Assembly: GCA_005503065.1 (NCBI GenBank)
Contig: SCOE01000045.1
Location: 1 to 43,255 of the forward strand
Length of the DNA: 43,255 bases
Direction: 5' to 3'
From: Comamonadaceae bacterium ALPHA2B
GTDB lineage: Bacteria; Pseudomonadota; Gammaproteobacteria; Burkholderiales; Burkholderiaceae_C
A program made the position numbers and the translations under genes. Shown here in pieces: positions 22,458-30,108 of this stretch (its first letter is position 1; each line of letters starts with the position of its first letter). Below the pieces are notes generated by a model, which was not told the DNA's origin, made no database searches, and saw nothing but the letters and a program-made list of their open reading frames with translations.

Positions 22458-23723
22458 TCAGGCGACGACGGTCCCGCTCGCCTCGCCCAAGCCGATGCGC
22501 ACCGCGCCCTCGCGCTCGCACCAGCCGCGCAGGATCAGCGTGTCACCGTCCTGCAGGAAGGTGCGCTGCTCGCCGTTGGGCAGTGTGAAGGGTTGCTTGC
22601 CGCCCACGCTCAGTTCGGTGAACGAGCCGGCGGCGTCCATCGTGGGGCCCGAGAGCGTGCCCGAGCCGAGCAGGTCGCCCGCCTGCAGGTTGCAGCCGTT
22701 GACGGTGTGGTGCGCCACCAGCTGTGCCGGCGTCCAGTAGGCCGCGTCCTTGAGTTTGCCCAGCGTGAGCCGCGCCGGGGCCTGCCCGTCGGCGCGCATC
22801 TTCGCGGTCTGGATGAGCACTTCCAGCGTCATGTCGACATGGCCCTGCGCACGGTTGTCCGCACTGTCGAGGTAAGGCAGCGGCTGCGGGTCGCCTTCGG
22901 GCCGCGTGAAGGGCGCGCGGAAGGGCGCCAGGGCCTCCATGGTCACGATCCAGGGTGACACGGTGGATCCGAAGTTCTTCGACAGGAAGGGTCCCAGCGG
23001 CTGGTATTCCCAGGCCTGGATGTCGCGCGCCGACCAGTCGTTGAAAAGGGCCACGCCGAACAGGTGCTGCTCCGCGGCGTCGATGCCCACCGGCGCCCCC
23101 AGCGCATTGCCCTGGCCGATGAACCACGCCAGTTCGAGCTCGTAGTCCAGGCGCTTGCAGGGACCGAAGCTCGGCTCGGCGGCGTCCGGCGCCTTGGTCT
23201 GCCCTTGCGGGCGCTTGACCGGCGTGCCGCTCACGATGATGGAGCTGGCGCGGCCGTGGTAGCCGATGGGTACCCACTTGTAGTTGGGCAGCAGCGGGTT
23301 GTCGGGGCGGAACTGGCGGCCGATGTTGGTGGCGTGGTGCACGCTGGTGTAGAAGTCGGTGTAGTCGCCGACGTGGCAGGGCACGTGCATGGTCACGGCC
23401 GAATGGTCCACCAGCGCGCTTTCCCATGCAGCTTGAAGGGCGCTACCGGAAGCAAGGCCTTCCGAAATCCGCAAGCGCAGCGCGCGCCGCTCCTCCGGCG
23501 TGGCGGCCATCAACACATTCATGTCATCCGTGTCGATCAGCTTTGCCATCCGCAGATCAAGAATCTTGTCGCCGATCGCGACGCCAATGCGCGGATGAGG
23601 TCTTGGTGCGCGGCTATACGTTCCGAACGGCAGGTTCTGGATCGGGAAATCGCAGCCCGCCACATTGGCGGAGGCGACCCAGCTCGTGCGCTTCGGGTCG
23701 TGGGTGATGTCGAGGGCGGTCAT
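22458..23723 (-). CDS. fahA: Fumarylacetoacetase
   Basis: A 421-residue fumarylacetoacetate hydrolase, the last step of homogentisate breakdown (fumarylacetoacetate to fumarate and acetoacetate). Hallmarks: H-V-G-D-Y-T-D-F-Y-T-S-V-H-H-A-T-N-I-G with the catalytic histidine and metal aspartate, Y-E-L-E-L-A-W-F-I-G with two metal glutamates, and F-N-D-W-S-A-R-D-I-Q-A-W-E-Y with the third acidic ligand. Length matches the long eukaryote-like enzyme rather than the short FAH-domain hydrolases. ATG 23723 has AAGGA about 9 bases upstream; a GTG at 23747 overlaps the previous stop (GTGA) and is an alternative adding 8 residues. It ends the operon, 15 bases before the terminator region. Confidence 0.95.
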   Translation of the reverse strand: MTALDITHDPKRTSWVASANVAGCDFPIQNLPFGTYSRAPRPHPRIGVAIGDKILDLRMAKLIDTDDMNVLMAATPEERRALRLRISEGLASGSALQAAWESALVDHSAVTMHVPCHVGDYTDFYTSVHHATNIGRQFRPDNPLLPNYKWVPIGYHGRASSIIVSGTPVKRPQGQTKAPDAAEPSFGPCKRLDYELELAWFIGQGNALGAPVGIDAAEQHLFGVALFNDWSARDIQAWEYQPLGPFLSKNFGSTVSPWIVTMEALAPFRAPFTRPEGDPQPLPYLDSADNRAQGHVDMTLEVLIQTAKMRADGQAPARLTLGKLKDAAYWTPAQLVAHHTVNGCNLQAGDLLGSGTLSGPTMDAAGSFTELSVGGKQPFTLPNGEQRTFLQDGDTLILRGWCEREGAVRIGLGEASGTVVA

Positions 23724-23743
23724 GTGTGTGTGTTTCCTTGCAT

Positions 23744-24715
23744 TCACTCGGCGGTCATGCCGGCCTGTCGCGCGACGTCGCCGAGGCGCTGGTATTCGGA
23801 TCGGGTGAGCTGCGCGAGTTCTTCCGCGCTGCTGCCGCGGGGCGTGAAGCCGGCCTGCAGCAGCTTGTCCTTGATGCCGGGCTCGGCCAGGGCCTCATTG
23901 AAGGCCTGGTTGAGCGTCTTCACGATGGCGGGCGGCAGATTCGCGGGGCCGTACACGCCGAACCACGGCTCCAGCGCATAGCCCTTGAGGCCCGCCTCGG
24001 CGATGGTCGGCACCTCGGGCAGCGCAGGCGATCGCGACGGCCCGGCCACGGCCAGCGCGCGCAGCCGGCCGGCCTGGATGTGCGGCAGCGAGGCCGGCAG
24101 GTTGTCGAACATGATGCCCACCGTGCCGCCCAGCATGTCGGTGATGGCCGGGCCGCTGCCCTTGTAGGCCACGTGCGTGAGCTGCGTGCCGGTCATCTGC
24201 GCGAACATCACCCCGGCCAGGTTCATCGAGGTGCCGGCGCCCGCGGTGGCGTAGGGCAGGCCCGGCGTCTTCTTCGCGGCGGCGATGAGCTCGGGCACGC
24301 TCTTGATGGGCGAGCTGGCCGGCACTTCGAGCACGATCGTGGAGGTGCCGAGCAGGCCGATGGCGGTGAAGTCCTTGCGTGGATCGAAGGCCATCGACTT
24401 GTAGATGTGCGGGTTCAGCGCATTGGTCGAGATGGCGCCGAAGCCGATCGTGTAGCCGTCGGCCGGTGCCTTGGCCACCGCGTCCATGCCGATGTTGCCG
24501 CCGGCGCCGCCGCGGTTCTCGATCACGACCGGCTGGCCCAGCTTCTCGCCCACGCGCTGGCCGACGGTGCGCGCCACCAGGTCGGTGGTGCCGCCCGCGG
24601 TGTAGGGCACGATGAAGCGGATGGGCTTGGTCGGGAAGTCGGCCGCGGAAGCCAGCAGCGGCGCCACGAGCGCCAGGGCGAGCGCCGCGCGGCGCGTGGG
24701 TGTGAAGGTCTTCAT
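23744..24715 (-). CDS. Bug-family (TctC) periplasmic solute-binding protein
   Basis: A 323-residue binding protein lodged between hmgA and fahA. Signal [16 protein letters not shown], cleaved near A-S-A. Mature strand and loop [15 protein letters not shown], then P-A-D-G-Y-T-I-G and [13 protein letters not shown] 24715 overlaps the TGA of hmgA (ATGA). Its place inside a homogentisate operon suggests it binds the pathway substrate, for instance a hydroxyphenylacetate; that is inference from position. No TctA/TctB partner is in the window. Confidence 0.92.
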   Translation of the reverse strand: MKTFTPTRRAALALALVAPLLASAADFPTKPIRFIVPYTAGGTTDLVARTVGQRVGEKLGQPVVIENRGGAGGNIGMDAVAKAPADGYTIGFGAISTNALNPHIYKSMAFDPRKDFTAIGLLGTSTIVLEVPASSPIKSVPELIAAAKKTPGLPYATAGAGTSMNLAGVMFAQMTGTQLTHVAYKGSGPAITDMLGGTVGIMFDNLPASLPHIQAGRLRALAVAGPSRSPALPEVPTIAEAGLKGYALEPWFGVYGPANLPPAIVKTLNQAFNEALAEPGIKDKLLQAGFTPRGSSAEELAQLTRSEYQRLGDVARQAGMTAE

Positions 24716-26019
24716 GCCTGGAATTGATCCTTGAGGCCGGCCCAGCAGTCGGCGTAGTCGGTGTCCAGCGCCGGGCTCTGCAGCGCGAACGCGGTGGGGA
24801 TGAAGCGGTAGCGGCTCTCGAACATGAAGGCCAGGGTGTTGTCGAGCTTCTGGGGCTTCAGGTCCATGCTCGACGCCTTCTCGAAGGCCTCTTCGTCGGG
24901 ACCGTGCGGCACCATCGCGTTGTGCAGGCTGGCGCCGCCGGGCTTGAAGCCGCCGGGCTTGGCGTCGTATTCGCCGTAGATCAGGCCCATGAACTCGCTC
25001 ATGAGGTTGCGGTGGTACCAGGGCGGACGGAAGGTGTCTTCCATCACCAGCCAGCGCGGCGGGAAGATGACGAAGTCGCAATTCGCCGTGCCGGGCGTGT
25101 CGCTGGGCGAGGTGAGCACGGTGAAGATGGACGGGTCGGGGTGGTCGAAGCTGATCGAGCCGATGGTCATGAAGTTCTTCGTGTCGTACTTCATCGGCGC
25201 GAGGTTGCCGTGCCAGGCGACGACGTTGAAGGGCGTGTGCTTCATCGGCGCGGTCCAGAAGCGGCCGCCGAACTTCTTGACCACCTCGTAGGGCGCGCTC
25301 GCATCTTCGAAGGCGGCCACGGGCGCTTGGAAGTCGCGCGCGTTGGCCAGGCCGTTGGAGCCGATCGGGCCCAACTCGGGCAGGCGGAACTGCGCGCCGT
25401 AGTTCTCGCAGACGTAGCCGCGCGAGGGGCCGTCGGGCACGGCCACCTTGAACAGCACGCCGCGCGGCAGCACCGCGATCTCGCCCGGTGCGACCTCGAG
25501 CACGCCCAGCTCGGTGGTGATGACCAGGCGCCCCTGCTGCGGCACGACCAGCAGTTCGCCGTCGGCGTTGACGAAGGCGCGCTTGTCCATCGACTTCGTC
25601 GCCAGGTACATCAGCGAGCCGACGCCCGTCTGCGCATCGGCATCGCCGTTGGCGGCCAGCGTGTGCATGCCGTCGACGAAGTCGGCTTCCACGCCCGGCG
25701 CGAAAGGGATCGCGCCCCAGCGCATCGGCTCGGGCGGCAGCGCGGTGGCGCGATCGCCACCGGTGGTCCAGTGCGCCTGCGCATAGGGCTGGTAGCGGCC
25801 CGACACCACCGAGGGCTGGCGGCGGTACAGCCAGCTGCGGCGGTTCTCGTGGCGCGGCGCGGTGAAGGCGGTGCCCGAGACGAGCTCGGGATAGAGATGG
25901 AAGGGCGCGCGCTGCGGGCTGTTGCGGCCCTGCGGCAGCGCGCCGGGCACGGCCTCGGTGGCGTGCTCGTTGCCGAAGCCGCTCTGGTAGCGCAGGTCGG
26001 TCGGGATGGAGGCGGTCAT
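24712..26019 (-). CDS. hmgA: Homogentisate 1,2-dioxygenase
   Basis: A 435-residue iron(II) ring-cleavage dioxygenase that opens homogentisate to maleylacetoacetate. The start [13 protein letters not shown] is diagnostic, as are [16 protein letters not shown] and the iron-ligand region [19 protein letters not shown] follows. Length is normal. GAGGA lies about 6 bases before the ATG. It follows the DUF2783 gene by 66 bases that hold a dispersed repeat, and overlaps the Bug gene downstream. The operon lacks a recognisable maleylacetoacetate isomerase. Confidence 0.96.
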   Translation of the reverse strand: MTASIPTDLRYQSGFGNEHATEAVPGALPQGRNSPQRAPFHLYPELVSGTAFTAPRHENRRSWLYRRQPSVVSGRYQPYAQAHWTTGGDRATALPPEPMRWGAIPFAPGVEADFVDGMHTLAANGDADAQTGVGSLMYLATKSMDKRAFVNADGELLVVPQQGRLVITTELGVLEVAPGEIAVLPRGVLFKVAVPDGPSRGYVCENYGAQFRLPELGPIGSNGLANARDFQAPVAAFEDASAPYEVVKKFGGRFWTAPMKHTPFNVVAWHGNLAPMKYDTKNFMTIGSISFDHPDPSIFTVLTSPSDTPGTANCDFVIFPPRWLVMEDTFRPPWYHRNLMSEFMGLIYGEYDAKPGGFKPGGASLHNAMVPHGPDEEAFEKASSMDLKPQKLDNTLAFMFESRYRFIPTAFALQSPALDTDYADCWAGLKDQFQA

Positions 26020-26041
26020 GGTGTCCTCGTGAGACGGTGGA

Positions 26042-26099
26042 TTGCTATGAATTCAGTAGCTGCCTGCGCCCGTGGGGCGGGCGTTTCAGGCACTTTTCT
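26042..26099 (-). repeat. Dispersed hairpin repeat, copy A
   Basis: On the minus strand: GAAAAGTGCCTGA, then CGCCCG-CCCCA-CGGGCG hairpin, then CAGGCAGCTACTGAATTC and ATAGCAA. It matches copy B (30010-30066) and, less closely, copy C (36667-36715). It begins inside the last codons of the DUF2783 gene and supplies its stop codon. Confidence 0.7.
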
Positions 26100-26301
26100 C
26101 TTGAACCTCGCCGCTGGCGCGCGCGGCTGCGAGCGCTTCGCGCAGCACCGGCAGCGCGCCGATGTGGTTGGCCAGCAGCAGCACCAGGCGCGCGTTGAGC
26201 GCGTGGCTCTGATCGTCGGTCAGGCCCTGGTGCGTGTCGATCAGGGCCTCGTAGAAGTCGTCGGGCGACTGCAGGTTGGGCGTGGTGACGAGGGCGCTCA
26301 T
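26086..26301 (-). CDS. mhaB: DUF2783 small protein, probable MhaB-like coupling subunit
   Basis: A 71-residue acidic protein: S-P-D-D-F-Y-E-A-L-I-D-T-H-Q-G-L-T, then A-L-N-A-R-L-V-L-L-L-A-N-H-I-G, a helical pattern I recognise as DUF2783. Its ATG overlaps the TGA of the flavoprotein gene (26301-26298), implying fixed stoichiometry. The two-component 3-hydroxyphenylacetate 6-hydroxylase of Pseudomonas putida U is a large flavoprotein (MhaA) plus a very small coupling protein (MhaB); size and placement here match, though I cannot compare the sequences. The last three residues (K-S-A) and the stop are encoded by the dispersed repeat. The symbol is provisional. Confidence 0.65.
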   Translation of the reverse strand: MSALVTTPNLQSPDDFYEALIDTHQGLTDDQSHALNARLVLLLANHIGALPVLREALAAARASGEVQEKSA

Positions 26302-27977
26302 GCGGCGACCTCCTGCATGGCGAATTCGCCCAGGGCGCGGCGACGCGCGGCGCGCAGGGCGCCCGCGCTGGGGGCGCGCCATCGCGCGCACACATGCTGG
26401 TCGGGCCGCAGCAGGTAGGTCGTTCCGTCGCGCGCGCCATAGCGCGCAGCCGCCAGCGCGCCGCCTTCGCCGCCCGGTACGCGCACGACCTCGACCGGCT
26501 CGTCGGCCTCGGCCAGCGCCTGGAGGCTGCGCCGCGCCGCGGGTCCGTCGCCGAAGACGAGCGCCGTGAAGCGCGCGCCGGTGCAGCGGCGCAGCAGCCA
26601 GCCCGGCTGGCCCGACGCGTCGACCACCGGCGCATCGGCCGCTGCGGTACCCGGCGCCATGGCGGGGCCGAAGTCCGCATCGGCGTCGGGCGTGTTCAGC
26701 GCCGAATCGCGCAGCACCGCCGGCACCGACAGCCGCCCGCTGTTGACCAGGGTGCGCGCGAAGGCGTGCTCGCGCGAGAGCGCCAGCACGGCGTCGCGGA
26801 ACAGGCGGCTGACCGCACTCTTGGGCGTGATGAAGTCGGTGGCCCGGGTGGAGTTGAGGATGTTCTCGTCGGCCGCGTACTCGCGCTCGCGGCCGTAGCT
26901 GTCGATCAGCGCCTCGGCCGCCTCGCCGTCGACCTCGCCGTGCACGACGGCGGCCAGCTTCCAGGCGAGGTTGTCGGCGTCCTGCACGCCCGAGTTGGCG
27001 CCGCGTGCCCCGAAGGGCGACACGCCGTGCGCCGAGTCGCCGGCGAAGAGCACGCGCCCATGGCGAAAGCTCGCCATGCGCTGGCAGGCGAAGGTGTAGA
27101 CGCTGGCCCACTCGATGCGAAAGCCCTGCCCCGCCTGGCCGATGCTGTCGAGCACCGCGCGCACGCGCGGCGCGATGCGTTCGCTCTGGCGCTCGGCCTG
27201 CGGGTCGGCGTCCCAGCCGAGCTGGAAGTCCAGCCGCCACACGCCGCCGGCCTGGCGGTGCATGAGCACGCTCTGGCCGGGATGGAAGGGCGGGTCGAAC
27301 CAGAACCTTCTTTCGGTCGGCAGGGCATCGTCGCCGCCGTCGAGCCGGATGTCGGCGATGAGGAAGCGGTCGCGGAACACGCGGCCGGTCGCTTCCTGCC
27401 CCAGCATCTGCCGCATCGGCGAACGCGAGCCGTCGCAGGCGGCGACCCAGTCGGCGGCGAGCTGGTAGTGGCCTTCCGGCGTCTCGATGGTGAGCGTGGC
27501 ACCGCCCGCGCCCTGCTCGATGCCGACCACCTTGTTGCACCAGCGCACCTCGATGTTCGGCAGCTCGGCGACGCGCTCGTTGAGGTAGCCCTCGACGTAG
27601 TACTGCTGCAGGTTGATGAAGGCGGGGCGTTCGTGCCCCGCCTCGGGCAGCAGGTCGAAGCGATACACCTGCTCGCTGCCGAAGTACACCTTCCCGATGT
27701 TCCACGACACGCCGGTGTCGACCATGCGCTGGCCGCAGCCCAGGCGGTCGAAGATCTCCAGCGTGCGCTTGGCGAAGCAGATGGCGCGCGAGCCGGTGGA
27801 AAGCTGGCAGTCGTTGTCCAGCAGCACCACGGGCACCTCGCGCTGCGCGAGGTCGATGGCGAGCGCCAGGCCCACGGGGCCGGCGCCCACGACGACGACG
27901 GGGTGGCGCGCGGGCGTGGCCGCGTCCTGGTCGGGATGGCGGCGGTAGTCGAAGCGCAGGCTCTGGTAGTCGATCAC
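26298..27977 (-). CDS. mhaA: FAD monooxygenase, MhaA-like 3-hydroxyphenylacetate 6-hydroxylase
   Basis: A 559-residue group A flavin hydroxylase. V-V-V-V-G-A-G-P-V-G-L-A-L-A (residues 27-40) binds FAD; A-A-C-D-G-S-R-S-P-M-R is the D-G motif; V-L-F-A-G-D-S-A-H-G-V-S-P-F-G-A-R-G-A-N-S-G is the second FAD site, of the MhpA/phenol-hydroxylase type; the C-terminal 100 residues look like the thioredoxin-like tail of that group. Position directly before hmgA implies that its product is homogentisate, hence the 3-hydroxyphenylacetate 6-hydroxylase call; MhpA-type 3-(3-hydroxyphenyl)propionate hydroxylation is the main alternative. GTG 27977 is the start, with GGAG 7 bases upstream. Confidence 0.78.
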   Translation of the reverse strand: MIDYQSLRFDYRRHPDQDAATPARHPVVVVGAGPVGLALAIDLAQREVPVVLLDNDCQLSTGSRAICFAKRTLEIFDRLGCGQRMVDTGVSWNIGKVYFGSEQVYRFDLLPEAGHERPAFINLQQYYVEGYLNERVAELPNIEVRWCNKVVGIEQGAGGATLTIETPEGHYQLAADWVAACDGSRSPMRQMLGQEATGRVFRDRFLIADIRLDGGDDALPTERRFWFDPPFHPGQSVLMHRQAGGVWRLDFQLGWDADPQAERQSERIAPRVRAVLDSIGQAGQGFRIEWASVYTFACQRMASFRHGRVLFAGDSAHGVSPFGARGANSGVQDADNLAWKLAAVVHGEVDGEAAEALIDSYGREREYAADENILNSTRATDFITPKSAVSRLFRDAVLALSREHAFARTLVNSGRLSVPAVLRDSALNTPDADADFGPAMAPGTAAADAPVVDASGQPGWLLRRCTGARFTALVFGDGPAARRSLQALAEADEPVEVVRVPGGEGGALAAARYGARDGTTYLLRPDQHVCARWRAPSAGALRAARRRALGEFAMQEVAA

Positions 27978-28007
27978 GTGTTGTCTCCGTGCCGGTTCTT
28001 CTGTCTT

Positions 28008-28033
28008 GCCCCCTCCCTCTGCGGGGAGGGGGC
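28008..28033. repeat. GC hairpin inside the homogentisate operon
   Basis: GCCCCCTCCC (28008-28017) pairs perfectly with GGGAGGGGGC (28024-28033) around a 6-base loop, in the 64 bases between the metallo-hydrolase-fold gene and mhaA. No T-run follows in the direction of transcription. It may slow or process the transcript, or be a dispersed repeat. Confidence 0.6.
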
Positions 28034-28041
28034 GAGGGGCC

Positions 28042-29004
28042 TTACTGGTTCTCCAGCGCCTTCCACATCTCGATGTCGCGCTCGGCGGTCCACACGCGCG
28101 GGTCGGCGTACTTCGTGGCCTCGTCGTAGCAGCGCGTCACGTCGAAGGGCATGCAGTGGTCGAAGATGACCCACTGGCCGTACTTGGGCTTGAGCTTCTC
28201 GTAGGTCTCGCGGTAGACGGTGTTGAGGTCCTTGCCGGCGCGCGCGCCGGCGCTCACGTTCGTCCACACGTCGGCGATGAAGGCGCGCGTCTCGGCCAGG
28301 CCCTTGGCCACGTCGGCCGGCGTGGTGAGCGCGGCGCCGCGGCCGGGCACCAGCGCCTTGGGCTGCAGCGCGGCAATGTTGTCCAGCGTCCTGGGCCAGT
28401 CCTGGAAGTAGGCGTCGCCGGCATAGGGCGTGGCGCCGAACTCGACCAGATCGCCCGAGAGCAGCGCCTTTTCGCCCGGCAGCCACACGACCGTGTCGCC
28501 CTTGGTGTGGCCGCGGCCCAGCTGCAGCAACTGCACCTCCAGCTTGCCGAGCCACACGGTCATCTTGCCGGTGAAGGTCATGGTGGGCCAGGTCATGCCA
28601 GGCGGCACCGTCTCCACGCCGGCGAAGAGGCGCGGGAAGCGGCCGATCTCGCTGGCCTTGTCGGCTTCGCCGCGCTCGACGATGAGGTCGTAGGTGTCCT
28701 GGCTGGCCAGGATCTGCTGGGCGCCGTAGGCGCTGGCGCCCAGCACGCGCACCGCGTGGTAGTGCGTGAGCACCACGTATTGGATGGGCTTGTCGGTCAC
28801 CTCGCGGATGCGGCGGATCACGTCGGCCGCCATGGCGGGCGTGGCCTGCGTGTCGGCCACCAGCACGGCGTCGTCGCCGATCACGATGCCGGTGTTGGGA
28901 TCGCCTTCGGCCGTGTAGGCCCAGGCGTGCTCGGAAATCTGGCTGAAGGTGACCTTCTTCTCTTCGAGGTCGGCCTGGCTGGCGAACGCTTTGGTCTGGC
29001 TCAT
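28042..29004 (-). CDS. Metallo-beta-lactamase-fold protein with incomplete metal site
   Basis: A 320-residue protein, first gene of the homogentisate operon. The fold is clear (I-V-I-G-D-D-A-V-L-V-A-D-T-Q-A-T, then Q-Y-V-V-L-T-H-Y-H). The canonical H-x-H-x-D-H is H-Y-H-A-V-R: H81 and H83 remain, but the Asp and third His are V85 and R86. G-R-G-H-T-K-G-D keeps H167 and S-G-D keeps D186, while the last ligand in the usual P-G-H-G is R223 (P-G-R-G). So site 1 is intact and site 2 lost. ATG 29004 has AGGAG 8 bases upstream. It is divergent from the IclR gene. Function unknown; possibly a hydrolase or thioesterase using one metal, or a binding protein. Confidence 0.85.
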   Translation of the reverse strand: MSQTKAFASQADLEEKKVTFSQISEHAWAYTAEGDPNTGIVIGDDAVLVADTQATPAMAADVIRRIREVTDKPIQYVVLTHYHAVRVLGASAYGAQQILASQDTYDLIVERGEADKASEIGRFPRLFAGVETVPPGMTWPTMTFTGKMTVWLGKLEVQLLQLGRGHTKGDTVVWLPGEKALLSGDLVEFGATPYAGDAYFQDWPRTLDNIAALQPKALVPGRGAALTTPADVAKGLAETRAFIADVWTNVSAGARAGKDLNTVYRETYEKLKPKYGQWVIFDHCMPFDVTRCYDEATKYADPRVWTAERDIEMWKALENQ

Positions 29005-29051
29005 CGTGCTGTCTCCTGAGGGTCGTGGGTGTGGCTGCCGTCGGCTTCCTC

Positions 29052-29070
29052 GATTTGTTTTAGACAAATC
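29052..29070. promoter_or_regulatory. Inverted repeat, predicted IclR operator of the homogentisate operon
   Basis: GATTTGT (29052-29058) and ACAAATC (29064-29070) are perfect 7-base arms around TTTAG, in the 132-base divergent region. The inner TTAGACAA (29060-29067) recurs inverted as TTGTCTAA at 29119-29126, 11 bases before the IclR start, so two sites on nearly the same face could bind the regulator encoded next door. Confidence 0.6.
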
Positions 29071-29136
29071 AATTTGCATTCGACGAATTTTCGGCAGTGT
29101 AATGCGGGTCGGACGCCATTGTCTAATCCATTCACC

Positions 29137-29994
29137 ATGAACGAATCCCAAGCCGCATTGCCCGCCCGACCCGACGAGGCCGAGGGCGACCGCACGCAGC
29201 GCGGCATCCAGAGCATCGAGGTCGGCGGGCAGCTGCTCAAGGCGCTGGTCCACCACGGCCGGCCGATGGCGCTCAAGGACCTGGCGCGCGATGCCGACAT
29301 GACGCCGGCCAAGGCGCACCCCTACATGGTGAGCTTCGGCCGCCTGGGGCTGGTCGAGCAGGACCGCAGCAGCGGTCACTATCGGCTCGGGCCGCTGGCG
29401 CTGCAACTGGGGCTGATCGGGCTGCAGCAGGCCGATCCGGTGCACGTGGCCACGCCGCTGCTGGCCGGCCTGGCGCGCGAGGTGGGCCACACGGTGGCAA
29501 TTGCCGTCTGGGGCGACCGGGGCGCGACCATCGTGCGCCTGGCCGAGGCCCCCTCGCCGGTGCACGTGAACATGCGGCACGGCACGGTGTTCTCGCTCAC
29601 CAACACGGCCTCGGGCCGGCTCTTCGGCGCCTTCCTGCCAGCCGACACCGTGCGCGCACTGCTGGAGGCCGAGCGCCGCCGTGCGCCCAGGGAAGCCGCC
29701 GAGCGGGCGCTGCCCGGCATGCCGCCGCCGCAGCCGCTGCCCACCTGGGCGGCGTTCGAGGCGCAGCTGGCGGAGGTGCGCCGGCACGGCGTGAGCCGCT
29801 CCGAGGGCGAGATCGTGCCGGGCGTGAGCGCCATGTCGGCGCCGGTGTTCGACCACACCGGGGCCATCGTGCTGGCCGTCACGGCCATCGGCCCCGCCGG
29901 CATCTTCGACAGCCGCTGGGACGGCGCGACAGCGCGGGCGCTCAAGGCCTGCGCGGGCGAGATCTCGCAGCGGCTGGGCGCGCGCAGCGGCTGA
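29137..29994 (+). CDS. IclR-family transcriptional regulator
   Basis: A 285-residue regulator with helix-turn-helix G-I-Q-S-I-E-V-G-G-Q-L-L-K-A-L, M-A-L-K-D-L-A-R-D-A-D-M-T-P-A-K-A-H-P-Y-M-V-S-F and wing Y-R-L-G-P-L-A-L-Q-L-G; the effector domain contains L-T-N-T-A-S-G-R-L-F and V-S-A-M-S-A-P-V-F. It is divergent from the homogentisate operon across 132 bases that hold paired inverted repeats, and so is its likely regulator. TGTAAT (29098-29103) or TCTAAT (29122-29127) may be its -10; the ribosome-binding site is weak. A longer upstream frame runs through the operators and is rejected. Confidence 0.9.
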   Translation: MNESQAALPARPDEAEGDRTQRGIQSIEVGGQLLKALVHHGRPMALKDLARDADMTPAKAHPYMVSFGRLGLVEQDRSSGHYRLGPLALQLGLIGLQQADPVHVATPLLAGLAREVGHTVAIAVWGDRGATIVRLAEAPSPVHVNMRHGTVFSLTNTASGRLFGAFLPADTVRALLEAERRRAPREAAERALPGMPPPQPLPTWAAFEAQLAEVRRHGVSRSEGEIVPGVSAMSAPVFDHTGAIVLAVTAIGPAGIFDSRWDGATARALKACAGEISQRLGARSG

Positions 29995-30009
29995 GCCTGA
30001 AATCAGAGC

Positions 30010-30066
30010 GAAAAGTGGCTGCAGCGCCCGCCAGTCGGGCGCAGGCAGCTATCGAATCAGGAGCAG
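30010..30066 (+). repeat. Dispersed hairpin repeat, copy B
   Basis: Begins 15 bases after the IclR stop: GAAAAGTGGCTGCA, then GCGCCCG-CCAGT-CGGGCGC hairpin (7-base arms), then CAGGCAGCTATCGAATCAGG. It lies downstream of a gene in the same orientation as copy A does. It could fold in the 3' part of the iclR mRNA; no T-run follows. Confidence 0.7.
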
Positions 30067-30108
30067 CCCAAATCTCCGCCGGATGCCCTGCCGAACGCCG
30101 CGCCGCCT

